This document shows positions 23,207 to 31,619 of a stretch of DNA of 64,000 nucleotides, in pieces. Origin of the DNA: Vibrio metoecus. Its GTDB lineage: Bacteria; Pseudomonadota; Gammaproteobacteria; Enterobacterales; Vibrionaceae. A program made the translations under genes and the position numbers. Within the stretch, counting starts at the first letter, position 1. Each line of letters starts with the position of its first letter. The notes under the pieces were generated by a model, which saw only the letters and a program-made list of their open reading frames with translations, was not told where the DNA came from and did not search any database. The stretch is taken from positions 496,001 to 560,000 of the forward strand of contig NZ_CP035686.1 in NCBI RefSeq assembly GCF_009665255.1. The letters run 5' to 3'.

Positions 23207-25915
23207 TCATTGAGAATGTTGGTCGAAAGAAATTTTGCTCCAGCGCAGTCGATTCGCATTGCTGACTACGGTAATGGAGGAGAGCGCCATCGCCGCACCG
23301 GCGACAACTGGGCTGAGTAAAAATCCAAACGCTGGGTAAAGCACACCCGCCGCGATAGGAATGCCCAGCGTGTTGTAAATAAATGCGCCAAACAGGTTCT
23401 GCTTCATATTGCGCACGGTGGCTTGAGAAAGCTCAATCGCACTGACCACACTGGTTGGCGATGAGTTCAAAAGTGTCATCTGTGCGCTCTCGATCGCCAC
23501 ATCACTGCCACTACCCATTGCAATACCAATGTCAGCCAGCGCTAAAGCTGGGGCATCATTAATCCCATCGCCAATCATGGCGACTTTACGGCCTTGTTGT
23601 TGCAAAGCTTGAATGTGCTGCGCTTTTTGGTCTGGCAGCACTTGCGCTATCACTTGCGAGATACCGAGCTCTTTGGCAATCGCATTGGCAACCGAAGCGT
23701 GATCGCCAGTCAGCATCACGGTATGAATTCCAAGCTCATTGAGCTTACGTACCGCTTGTGCTGAGGTGGGTTTGATCGGATCGGCAATGGCTAATACACC
23801 TTGCAACATGCCGCGATAAGCCACTGCAACCGGAGTCCATACTTGTGCTGCAAACTGCTCTAGAGTCGATTCAGCCATCGACAAATCAATGCCTTGCTCT
23901 TTCATAAAAGTCAATGAGCCGACAAGCACGGTTTGATTTTGGTAATCGGCTGAGAGGCCACGCCCACGTTGGTTAGTGAATTGGCTGATCTCCACAGGGC
24001 TAATATTGCGCTGTTTCGCGTAATCACAGATCGCTTTAGCCAGTGGGTGTTCAGATTGCTGCTCAAGGGCATAGGCTAGGGCAAGTAATTGGTTTTCATC
24101 ACCCTGCATGACATGCAGTGATTGAATACTCGGTTTGCCTAAGGTCAGAGTCCCCGTTTTATCAAACACGACGGTATCTACCTGACTTGCGGTCTGCAGT
24201 ACATTGGCATCGCGAATCAAAATACCCATCTCTGCCGCCTTGCCGATACCCACGGTAATGGAGAGCGGAGTGGCAAGCCCCAAAGCACAAGGGCAGGCAA
24301 TGATCAGCACAGTCGTCGCAACGACTAGCATGTAACTGGCTTTAGGATCTGGGCCATACAGATACCAAAGTGCGGCAGACAAGATGGCAATGAACACCAC
24401 GACAGGGACGAAGACGGACGAAATCTGGTCTGCTAAACGAGCCATCGCAGGTTTACTGCTTTGCGCTTGTCTTACCAGCTGGATAATACGAGCCAGCATA
24501 GTTTCCGAACCAATGCCAGTAGCAGTGATCACTAAGCTGCCATCTTGGTTCAGAGTACCTGCCGCCACTTTCGCACCTGCTTCTTTAAGAACTGGAATCG
24601 GCTCACCGGTGAGCATGGATTCATCCAGATAGGAGTGGCCCGTACTGACTACACCATCGACAGGAACTTGCTCTCCGGGTTTGATGCGCAGTGACATCCC
24701 CATTTGAATATCCGCGACAGCGATGGATTGATCGCCTTGTTCAGTCACCAACGTCGCTTGCTGTGGTTGTAAGTTAAGCAAGGCTTGCAATGAGCGATTC
24801 GTATTGCTTTTGGCTTTGGTTTCAATGTAATGACCCAATGAAATCAAACCAATGATCATTGCCGTTGCTTCGAAGTACACATGACGCGCTGCATCAGGAA
24901 ACGCTTGCGGCCAAGCCACCACGAGCATGGAGTAAAACCAAGCAGCCCCTGTACCCAATGCGACGAGAGTATCCATTGTCGCTCTGCCATGAGTCAGTGC
25001 TTGCCACGCATTAATAAAGAAGTGGCGTCCGGCAGTGAGCAGCAGTGCGAAACTGATGACGCCGATTCCACCCCATACCATTTGATCACTACTATTGCGG
25101 ATCATCATGTTGCCGCCAAACACGCCCCACAGCATTAAAGGCGCACCCAGAGCGATACCCAATAAGGCACTCTGTTTATGCTCTTTTTGTAAGGCATCGA
25201 GTTGCGCTTGCTGTTTGGCTTGCTGCTGTGCTGGGTCATCCAAGATCTCGGCTTGGTAGCCTGCACTTTGAATGGCGTTAAGCAGTGGTTGCGGATTGGC
25301 GAAATTGGCTTTTACCAAGGCACTTTGCTCTGCGAGGTTAACTTGCGCACTCTGTACTCCCTCAACAGAAAGTAGGGCTTTTTCCACCGATGCCACACAA
25401 CTGGCGCAAGTCATCCCTTTAATAAGAAGGGAGAGCGTTTGGCTAGACGCCTCAGTGGGTTCTGTGTTCGAGGAGTTCTTAGCGTCAGGCGTGTCGGTTT
25501 TCTTCTCATCAATAGAGGCTGCTGGTGCTTGTGTAACTTCGATAGCCTGATAGCCCACTTCCGCCACTAGCGCTTTCACTTGTTCAGCGTTTAAGGTTGT
25601 GACGAGTGAAAGCTGATCTTTACTGACTTGTAGTTTGGCAATTTTTGCTTGCGCGTTGAGGTGCGTGGTCAGTTTATTCACACAGCGACCACAGTTTAAA
25701 CCTTGTAGCTGATAAGTTTGCTCAGTGCCGCCTTGATAACCCAGCGATTCAATACTGGTTAGCACCTCATTTAAGGTGGCATTGGTATGCAGTTCTATCG
25801 AGGTTGGCGTCAGCGTTTCGATCTCAACGGTGAGATCTTGATTGAGTTGGCGCTCCAATTTTCGAGCACAGCCCATGCAATTTAGGCCACGCAGAGGTAA
25901 GGCAAAATAGTTCAT
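23207..25915 (-). CDS. copA: Cu(I)-exporting P1B-type ATPase with three N-terminal metal-binding domains
   Basis: A 902-residue P1B-ATPase. The start at 25915 (MNYFALPL) has GGAGG seven bases upstream; an ATG at 25930 would overlap that RBS. Three HMA-like domains carry CxxC pairs Cys13/16 (GLNCMGC), Cys75/78 (GLNCGRC) and Cys170/173 (GMTCASC); E. coli CopA has two. A Gln/Lys-rich segment leads into eight predicted TM helices with the CPC ion motif 541-543. DKTGT carries the phosphorylated Asp585, and SEHPLA and GDGINDAPALA complete the ATPase core. It pumps Cu(I) from cytosol to periplasm. Regulation by a CueR-like activator is predicted from the promoter. Confidence 0.96.
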   Translation of the reverse strand: MNYFALPLRGLNCMGCARKLERQLNQDLTVEIETLTPTSIELHTNATLNEVLTSIESLGYQGGTEQTYQLQGLNCGRCVNKLTTHLNAQAKIAKLQVSKDQLSLVTTLNAEQVKALVAEVGYQAIEVTQAPAASIDEKKTDTPDAKNSSNTEPTEASSQTLSLLIKGMTCASCVASVEKALLSVEGVQSAQVNLAEQSALVKANFANPQPLLNAIQSAGYQAEILDDPAQQQAKQQAQLDALQKEHKQSALLGIALGAPLMLWGVFGGNMMIRNSSDQMVWGGIGVISFALLLTAGRHFFINAWQALTHGRATMDTLVALGTGAAWFYSMLVVAWPQAFPDAARHVYFEATAMIIGLISLGHYIETKAKSNTNRSLQALLNLQPQQATLVTEQGDQSIAVADIQMGMSLRIKPGEQVPVDGVVSTGHSYLDESMLTGEPIPVLKEAGAKVAAGTLNQDGSLVITATGIGSETMLARIIQLVRQAQSSKPAMARLADQISSVFVPVVVFIAILSAALWYLYGPDPKASYMLVVATTVLIIACPCALGLATPLSITVGIGKAAEMGILIRDANVLQTASQVDTVVFDKTGTLTLGKPSIQSLHVMQGDENQLLALAYALEQQSEHPLAKAICDYAKQRNISPVEISQFTNQRGRGLSADYQNQTVLVGSLTFMKEQGIDLSMAESTLEQFAAQVWTPVAVAYRGMLQGVLAIADPIKPTSAQAVRKLNELGIHTVMLTGDHASVANAIAKELGISQVIAQVLPDQKAQHIQALQQQGRKVAMIGDGINDAPALALADIGIAMGSGSDVAIESAQMTLLNSSPTSVVSAIELSQATVRNMKQNLFGAFIYNTLGIPIAAGVLYPAFGFLLSPVVAGAAMALSSITVVSNANRLRWSKISFDQHSQ

Positions 25916-25943
25916 TTTCATTCCTCCCATTGGAATGAGAATA

Positions 25944-25974
25944 AGGATAAACCTTTACCTTAAGGTAAGGTCAA
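25944..25974 (-). promoter_or_regulatory. CueR/MerR-type promoter of copA
   Basis: On the minus strand, a -35 TTGACC (25974-25969) and a -10 TATCCT (25949-25944) are 19 bp apart, the over-long spacing of MerR-family activated promoters. The spacer holds the dyad ACCTTACCTTAAGG(T) with AAGG copies, matching the layout of E. coli copA (TTGACCTT ... AAGGTTTA). Confidence 0.85.
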
Positions 25975-26115
25975 CCCTTACTTCTCGCACTCATTTTGGT
26001 GAGTGTGAATTTGCCGAAAATCGTGCGTAGCATCGCGCTAACTCGGGTGTTAGAATACCGCCCAAAATTTCGCATGCTGAGCACTCAGCAAAAGAATCTC
26101 ACAAAGGTAATTCAA

Positions 26116-27540
26116 ATGACGGTTAAAACTCGTTTTGCGCCTAGTCCAACTGGGTATCTGCACGTTGGTGGTGCGCGTACAGCACTCTATTCTTGGTTAT
26201 ATGCTAAAAGCCAAGGTGGTGAATTTGTTCTGCGTATTGAAGACACCGACCTAGAACGCTCTACTCAGGCGGCGGTAGATGCCATCATTGAAGGCATGAC
26301 GTGGTTAGGCTTGGAATGGGATGAAGGTCCATACTACCAAACCAAACGTTTTGACCGTTACAACCAAGTGATTGATCAGCTTTTGGCTGAAGGCAAAGCC
26401 TACAAGTGCTATGCCCCAAAAGAGCTGCTGGATGAAATCCGCGCTGAGCAAGAAGCGAATAAAGAGATGCCTCGCTACGATGCGAATCATCCAAAAATCA
26501 AAGCGGTCAATGAAGCAGCGAAAGAAGGCGAGCCTTGCTGTATCCGTTTCCGTAACCCGAAAGAGGGTAGCGTCGTTTTTGATGACCAAATTCGTGGCCG
26601 CATCGAAATCCGTAACGACCAACTGGATGATCTGATCATCCGTCGTACTGATGGCACTCCAACCTATAACTTCTGTGTAGTGGTAGATGATGTCGATATG
26701 GGGATCAGCCATGTGATTCGTGGTGAAGACCACATCAACAACACGCCACGCCAAATCAACATTTACAAAGCAATGGGCGCTACCATCCCAACGTTTGCAC
26801 ACTGTGCAATGATCTTGGGTGATGACGGTGCCAAGCTATCTAAGCGTCATGGCGCGGTTTCTGTAATGCAATATCGTGATGACGGCTACCTGCCAGAAGC
26901 GTTGCTGAACTACTTAGTGCGTTTAGGTTGGGGACATGGCGACCAAGAGATCTTCTCTCGCGATGAGATGATCAACCTATTCAGCCTTGGCGCAATTTCA
27001 AAATCTGCGTCAGCGTTTAACACTGACAAACTGCTGTGGTTGAACAACCACTACATCAAGACTTCAGAGCCTGAGTATGTGGCGAAACACCTTGAGTGGC
27101 ATTTTGATCACCAAGGCATTAACAAAGCAACTGGTCCTGTTTTAGCTGAAGTGGTGAAGTTGGTGGGTGAGCGTTGCAATACCCTAGTTGAGCTAGCGCA
27201 GCAATCACGTTACTTCTACGAAGATTTTGCTGAGTTTGATGCTGATGCAGCGAAGAAACATCTACGTGGCGTAGCGAAAGAGCCATTGATGCTAGCTCTT
27301 AGCAAGATTGAAGCACTCACTGAATGGAATACCGAAGCGCTGCACCAAGTGATCGCACAAGTGTGTGAAGAGCTTGAGATCGGTATGGGTAAAATCGGAA
27401 TGCCACTACGTGTTGCAGTAACAGGTGGCGGTCAATCACCTTCTGTGGACGCGGTGATGAACCTTATTGGTCAAGAGCGAGTCATTGCACGTATCAAGAT
27501 GGCATTAGCCTTTATTGAAACTCGCGAAGCGAATGCATAG
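26116..27540 (+). CDS. gltX: Glutamyl-tRNA synthetase
   Basis: A 474-residue class I aminoacyl-tRNA synthetase. The start at 26116 (AAAGGT upstream) gives the canonical TVKTRFAPSPTGYLHVGGARTAL; the HIGH-equivalent is HVGG at about residue 16 and the KLSKR motif is at 240-244. A discriminating helical anticodon-binding domain fills the C-terminal third. The upstream region is shared with the copA promoter, divergently. A strong terminator follows. Confidence 0.97.
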   Translation: MTVKTRFAPSPTGYLHVGGARTALYSWLYAKSQGGEFVLRIEDTDLERSTQAAVDAIIEGMTWLGLEWDEGPYYQTKRFDRYNQVIDQLLAEGKAYKCYAPKELLDEIRAEQEANKEMPRYDANHPKIKAVNEAAKEGEPCCIRFRNPKEGSVVFDDQIRGRIEIRNDQLDDLIIRRTDGTPTYNFCVVVDDVDMGISHVIRGEDHINNTPRQINIYKAMGATIPTFAHCAMILGDDGAKLSKRHGAVSVMQYRDDGYLPEALLNYLVRLGWGHGDQEIFSRDEMINLFSLGAISKSASAFNTDKLLWLNNHYIKTSEPEYVAKHLEWHFDHQGINKATGPVLAEVVKLVGERCNTLVELAQQSRYFYEDFAEFDADAAKKHLRGVAKEPLMLALSKIEALTEWNTEALHQVIAQVCEELEIGMGKIGMPLRVAVTGGGQSPSVDAVMNLIGQERVIARIKMALAFIETREANA

Positions 27541-27561
27541 AAACTTAATTGCATAGAAAAC

Positions 27562-27590
27562 AAAGCCGCAGCACAAACTGCGGCTTTTTT
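27562..27590 (+). terminator. Terminator after gltX
   Basis: The stem AAAGCCGCAG (27562-27571) / CTGCGGCTTT (27578-27587) is followed by further T residues. Confidence 0.9.
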
Positions 27591-27834
27591 ATTATCTATT
27601 GAAATCTTTATCTCGTACTATAGTTTTGGGTTAACGAGTTGTGTTTTAGACTTTTCTCATTTTTAGCAAAGACGTGACAAAATAATAACCTAACAGCCCT
27701 TTTTCTTTTTATTTCATCCGTTATAGTGATGCCGACAAAAAGGTGTTCTGGCTCGCATAAGAGTCAACCTCTTTGAACGGTCGTTAATCCATCATTGATT
27801 CGCGACGATAATCATAAAGAAAAAAGGAAATACC

Positions 27835-28803
27835 ATGAAAAAGCTAGCGGCAATCATTTCAACGACGTTACTTTTTGCTTCTTCTGCGGCAGTGGCTGAA
27901 GTGTATGTCGGAGGTAAAATCGGTAAATCTTGGTTGGATGACGCATGTCAGTCTGGTCAACCTTGTGATAAGGATGACACGACGCTTGGTGCGTTTGTAG
28001 GTTATGAAGCAAACAAGTGGCTCTCTCTTGAAGCAGGATACGATTACTTAGGTAAATTCACTGCTGCAGGATTGGCTGATGAAAAGGTAAAAGCCATCAC
28101 GCTAGCACCGAAACTGAGCCTACCTCTTACTGAAGGTATTGCCCTTTACGGTAAAGTCGGTGGTGCTTTTGTTGATTACGGCAGCAAGGATGATTACTCA
28201 TATCTAGGCGCAGCAGGTTTGGAGTTCAACACCAACCACAATGTAACAATGCGTCTGGAATATCAAAATATTACTGACATCAATAACGACATCGTACGTG
28301 CAAGCGGAGAAAGTGCAACGCTTGGTGTGGTGTACAAATTTGGTGGCAGCCAAGAACCCGCTCCAGTTGTAGAACAACGCCCTGCAGAACCTGCACCAGT
28401 GGCAGAACCAGTGGTAGAGAAAGTTGCGGTAACAAAAACGTTTACTTTCCAACACCTGGACAGCAGCACTTTTGCTACAGCAAGTGCAGAGCTAAAACCT
28501 GCAACGGTTAAGAAGCTGGATAAAATTGTGGGTTACCTAAACCAATACCCACAAGCGAAAGTTGAAGTTGTTGGTCATACAGACTCAACGGGCTCTGACG
28601 CTTACAACCAAAAACTGTCTGAGCGTCGCGCTCAAGCAGTAGCAAAAGCACTGGAAGCTCAAGGTATTGATGCTTCTCGTATCTCTGCTAAAGGTCTAGG
28701 TGAAAGCAGCCCAATCGCTTCTAACGCGACAGCAGAAGGCCGCGAAAAGAACCGTCGTGTTGAACTAGTGATCCCAGAATTCCAGTACCAAGTGACTGAG
28801 TAA
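27835..28803 (+). CDS. ompA: Outer membrane protein OmpA
   Basis: A 322-residue porin-like protein. A signal peptide (KLAAIISTTLLFASSAAVA) is followed by an eight-strand OmpA barrel (about 22-170, starting EVYVGGKIGKSW), a Pro/Glu-rich linker (QEPAPVVEQRPAEPAPVAEP) and a C-terminal OmpA-like peptidoglycan-binding domain with VVGHTDSTGSDAYNQKLSERR. It tethers the outer membrane to the wall. The 294-bp leader region contains a possible -10 TATAGT (27722-27727) without a good -35, and a purine-rich AAAAAGGAAA RBS. In V. cholerae, ompA mRNA is known to be repressed by the sRNA VrrA pairing at the 5' end; I have not mapped that site. Confidence 0.93.
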   Translation: MKKLAAIISTTLLFASSAAVAEVYVGGKIGKSWLDDACQSGQPCDKDDTTLGAFVGYEANKWLSLEAGYDYLGKFTAAGLADEKVKAITLAPKLSLPLTEGIALYGKVGGAFVDYGSKDDYSYLGAAGLEFNTNHNVTMRLEYQNITDINNDIVRASGESATLGVVYKFGGSQEPAPVVEQRPAEPAPVAEPVVEKVAVTKTFTFQHLDSSTFATASAELKPATVKKLDKIVGYLNQYPQAKVEVVGHTDSTGSDAYNQKLSERRAQAVAKALEAQGIDASRISAKGLGESSPIASNATAEGREKNRRVELVIPEFQYQVTE

Positions 28804-28830
28804 TTTCGGTAATCATCGAGATTTAATTAA

Positions 28831-28859
28831 CAAAGGCCCGTAAGGGCCTTTGTTTTTTT
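28831..28859 (+). terminator. Terminator after ompA
   Basis: The perfect stem CAAAGGCCC (28831-28839) / GGGCCTTTG (28844-28852) has a 7-T tail. Confidence 0.92.
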
Positions 28860-28899
28860 CAGCAAACCAAATTTTACTCTTTGAGCGTGGAGGTGTGGG

Positions 28900-29406
28900 T
28901 TACTTGAGATCAATACTGTTTAAGCGCCCCATAAAAACTAAGATATCTAAGCAATCTTTATGAGCCGCCAGCAATGCTTTTTTGGTTTTTGTGTAAGCCG
29001 CTAACTTGCCGTGTTTGTTGATGGAGCACACCACACTGCGGAAATGACATTTACCTTGTGTGTCATATTCTCGCCATGCCGCGATATAGCAGGCATCTCT
29101 TGCTTCGGGGTTGTCTAGCGTTGGCCTAGGTTTATGGATGATTTTCGGTTCTAAGCTGTGTGGTAAGCGAGTCATTAGATAGGGATCTTTTAAAATACGT
29201 CGCCAAAATTTGCCCCACATTGCGGAGCCTAATTCATTGCGCAGCAGAATCGCTTTTTTAAGCCCTTTCTTTTCACCGAGCCGCACAAAACCGACTGAAC
29301 GGTGCAAAACGCTATCGTCAGGAGTATGGATATGAATTTTATACGCGGTTTTCGCTTTTGAAATAAAGCGGTGTCCGGTATTGGTCTCTAGGTTACTTTT
29401 CGACAT
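28900..29406 (-). CDS. Hypothetical basic protein with two AP2-like segments
   Basis: A 168-residue protein I do not recognise by name. It is basic and has no signal peptide or TM segment, so it is cytosolic. Two similar segments can be seen: residues about 12-68 (a Tyr/Val strand region, then GLKKAILLRNELGSAMWG) and about 106-160 (YIAAWREYDTQGKCHFRSV, then TKTKKALLAAHKDCLDIL). Each is a short beta-sheet plus an Ala/Lys helix, reminiscent of the AP2-like DNA-binding domains of integrases and homing endonucleases. This is inference from pattern only; no catalytic domain is attached. It is monocistronic, convergent with ompA. Confidence 0.65.
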   Translation of the reverse strand: MSKSNLETNTGHRFISKAKTAYKIHIHTPDDSVLHRSVGFVRLGEKKGLKKAILLRNELGSAMWGKFWRRILKDPYLMTRLPHSLEPKIIHKPRPTLDNPEARDACYIAAWREYDTQGKCHFRSVVCSINKHGKLAAYTKTKKALLAAHKDCLDILVFMGRLNSIDLK

Positions 29407-29561
29407 GCTGTGTTTTATAAATAAAACTGTTAATAGTAATAGTAGAGGATTTTATCTAGTGCGAGAAGAAATGTGCTGCAGGAATGACCAAAGATTGACA
29501 TGAGGTGGTGGCAACAAAGTAAGACAAAATCTTTGTCAAAAAACTAACCACTTGAGAAATA

Positions 29562-29638
29562 TGGCGCTCCCGACAGGATTTGAACCTGTGACCTGCCCCT
29601 TAGGAGGGGGCTGCGCTATCCAACTGTGCCACGGGAGC
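29562..29638 (-). tRNA. tRNA-Arg (anticodon CCU)
   Basis: A 77-nt cloverleaf on the minus strand. The acceptor stem GCTCCCG/CGGGAGC is perfect, with discriminator G and encoded CCA. Anticodon stem GCCCC/GGGGC with loop CTCCTAA gives CCU; the T-loop is GTTCAAATC. It decodes AGG. It lies 43 bp downstream of flgT with a hairpin in between. Confidence 0.95.
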
Positions 29639-29643
29639 GAAGA

Positions 29644-29674
29644 GGAAAAAGGAAGTGTCCCGAAGAACACTTCC
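29644..29674 (-). terminator. Hairpin plus T run between flgT and tRNA-Arg (minus strand)
   Basis: Read on the minus strand, GGAAGTGT (29674-29667) pairs with ACACTTCC (29658-29651), followed by TTTTTCC. It ends six bases before the tRNA-Arg 5' end. Confidence 0.75.
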
Positions 29675-29680
29675 CATAGA

Positions 29681-30814
29681 CTACATCTGTTTATGCATGA
29701 CATCGCCGATTTGAATGCTGTAGGCGAGTTCAGGTTGATCAACAGTCAACTCCGCTTCATGTTCGTAAACACGTGAGACCGTCAGCGTGATCTCACTTTG
29801 TGTGACTTTGTTACGTGGCAAACCTTGCTGATCAATAAAAGCACCGGTGTGCCAGAGACGAAGTTTATCACCTTGTTGTACCCCGTGGATCCGGCCGAGA
29901 TCCATGGTTGCGGTAGTACCAAATTTGGCGATGATCTGTGGCAGCGTAATCTTGCAAGAAATTTCTGATTCCAGATCGAGCATAATATTACGGCTTACAC
30001 GTAACATCATCTCGCCATAGGTCGAAGCCCAAAAACGCGCACTACGCGTATCAATTTGACTGGTTTTAGGGAATGGCCAGCGTGCAACTTCACGATACGT
30101 TCGTGTCATCACCTCGTTACCAGTTTTCCCATCGAACACATTAATCTCCATAGCAAATTGGCGATTGATCAGGTCATCTTGCAACGTTTTTTGCTCGATG
30201 GTAGCTGTTAAATCAGTGATGACCCCGCCAATGATGTATTGCGCTCCTGCATCTTGAGCAATCATTTTTATACGTTCAGGCGCTTTGGGATCAATGTCGT
30301 ATTGCGTAGTACCGACCGAAACAAAGCTACGTGATTCTTGCTCGATACGGCGATTAATCACCTGCGCAAAATCATCACCTACTTGGTAGATTTGTCCCAT
30401 CACCGCTTGTTGAGGCGAGGCGAGATCAATGTTGCCGATCAGCATGGTCTTCTTGTACTGCTCAACGTGGCAAGCCGTTGCCGATGGGTAAATATCAATG
30501 CGGGTGCGCACGTACATAACGTTATTAGAAACTTTTCGATCCTCAATCAAGATATAACGGACTTCATGATTCGAGAATAAATACTCTCTACGATCAGATT
30601 CTAGGAGCGGCATTAAGTTGCTGATGCTGCCCATATCTGCCCCGGCAAAATTTACCGCTTTATATAAAGCGTCTTCCAATGCATGTAAGCGAGCCACCTC
30701 CTCTGAAGAGACTATGGCGGCAGAGCCTGTCACTTCATACCAAGCTGCTTGAACAGATTGGAGATAAAGACTCATCCAAAGCACTGAAATTATAGATAAA
30801 ATATTTTTTTTCAT
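29681..30814 (-). CDS. flgT: Flagellar H-ring protein FlgT
   Basis: A 377-residue periplasmic protein with signal peptide (NILSIISVLWMSLYLQSVQA, cleavage before AWYEV). FlgT builds the H ring around the LP ring of the sodium-driven polar flagellum in Vibrio and is needed to assemble the MotX/MotY T ring. Three structural parts are known for the family: an N-terminal domain with GSAAIVSSEEVARLHALEDAL, a central alpha/beta part, and a C-terminal beta domain (KVTQSEITLTVSRVYEHEAELT). The upstream region is shared with flgO and carries a good sigma54-type element for flgT. Confidence 0.92.
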   Translation of the reverse strand: MKKNILSIISVLWMSLYLQSVQAAWYEVTGSAAIVSSEEVARLHALEDALYKAVNFAGADMGSISNLMPLLESDRREYLFSNHEVRYILIEDRKVSNNVMYVRTRIDIYPSATACHVEQYKKTMLIGNIDLASPQQAVMGQIYQVGDDFAQVINRRIEQESRSFVSVGTTQYDIDPKAPERIKMIAQDAGAQYIIGGVITDLTATIEQKTLQDDLINRQFAMEINVFDGKTGNEVMTRTYREVARWPFPKTSQIDTRSARFWASTYGEMMLRVSRNIMLDLESEISCKITLPQIIAKFGTTATMDLGRIHGVQQGDKLRLWHTGAFIDQQGLPRNKVTQSEITLTVSRVYEHEAELTVDQPELAYSIQIGDVMHKQM

Positions 30815-30829
30815 TATAAGGTCCCAAGT

Positions 30830-30845
30830 GGGTATAAATTTTGCT
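30830..30845 (+). promoter_or_regulatory. Candidate sigma54 promoter of flgOP
   Basis: GGGTATAAATTTTGCT has GG (30831-30832) and GC (30843-30844) exactly ten bases apart with TTGC at -12; the -24 element is imperfect (GGTA, not GGCA). The predicted start near 30856 leaves a leader of about 118 nt. FlrC/sigma54 control of flgOP is known in V. cholerae. Confidence 0.5.
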
Positions 30846-30901
30846 TTTCAATTCCTAACTGATGTAGGCATTGCGATTCTAAATAATGACAGATTAAGAA
30901 A

Positions 30902-30917
30902 AGCAAGGAGCGTTCCA
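30902..30917 (-). promoter_or_regulatory. Sigma54 promoter of flgT
   Basis: The minus strand reads TGGAACGCTCCTTGCT, against the consensus TGGCAC-N5-TTGCT (one change). The predicted start near 30891 leaves about 77 nt before the flgT ATG. Confidence 0.7.
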
Positions 30918-30973
30918 GTTTAATCGAGTGAGAACCTGAAACGCGCGCCATAGTATATCTGGAGATGAAGAGA

Positions 30974-31609
30974 ATGAAAAAATGGCTTTCCTTAGTACCC
31001 GTTGTCTTGCTGACTTCGTGTGCATATGCCCCGATTTATAACGGTAAAGAACCGTATAATGGGTCACAGTTTATGTTGATGGAGAGTCCACGTCATACGT
31101 TGGATTTCTTTGTTGAGAGCATGACCGAAGATTTGATGCTCTCCAATACCAGCATTACGGCTCGTACGCCGATTGCAGTGACCTCATTTGTCGATCTACA
31201 AAACATGGATACGACAAACTGGTTGGGTAACTCGGTTTCCGAAGGTTTTATCCACCAATTCCAGCGTCGTGGTTTCAAAGTGGTTGATTTCAAAACGACA
31301 GGTTCGATCCAAGTGACTCAACAAGGTGATTTCGCTTTTAGCCGAGACTGGAAAGATCTTTCCCAACAGCAAGAAGTACAGTACGTACTGACGGGAACGA
31401 TGTTACGCCAAGAAGGTGGGGTGATTGTGAATGCTCGTGTAGTGGGAATGCAATCACGCATCGTGGTGGCTACCGCGCAAGGCTTTTTGCCAGCTGATCG
31501 TATAGGTCGAGATTTGGATACGTTAAACAGTATCCGTACTCAGGATGGCGTGTTGATCCGTTCTGATCCGACCATCACACAACCCTACACAGTTATTTTG
31601 CGCCCATAG
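30974..31609 (+). CDS. flgO: Flagellar outer-membrane-associated lipoprotein FlgO
   Basis: A 211-residue lipoprotein; the lipobox VLLTSC follows a short KKWLSLVPV signal. Start 30974 is preferred because GGAG (30961-30964) directly abuts the ATG at 30965. The FlgO family body includes TPIAVTSFVDLQNMDTTNWLG and QFQRRGFKVVDFKT. FlgO and FlgP are needed for flagellar stability and motility in V. cholerae and may form a basal disc-like structure. flgP follows after 10 bp. Confidence 0.9.
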   Translation: MKKWLSLVPVVLLTSCAYAPIYNGKEPYNGSQFMLMESPRHTLDFFVESMTEDLMLSNTSITARTPIAVTSFVDLQNMDTTNWLGNSVSEGFIHQFQRRGFKVVDFKTTGSIQVTQQGDFAFSRDWKDLSQQQEVQYVLTGTMLRQEGGVIVNARVVGMQSRIVVATAQGFLPADRIGRDLDTLNSIRTQDGVLIRSDPTITQPYTVILRP

Positions 31610-31619
31610 GAGAACAACA

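Noticed and set aside
25996..26115. 40-residue N-terminal extension of gltX
   Set aside because: It reads through the intergenic promoter region; the family start and RBS are at 26116.
29552..29776. 74-residue frame starting ALPTGFEPVTCPLG
   Set aside because: It covers tRNA-Arg on the opposite strand and the end of flgT; a typical tRNA-derived artefact.
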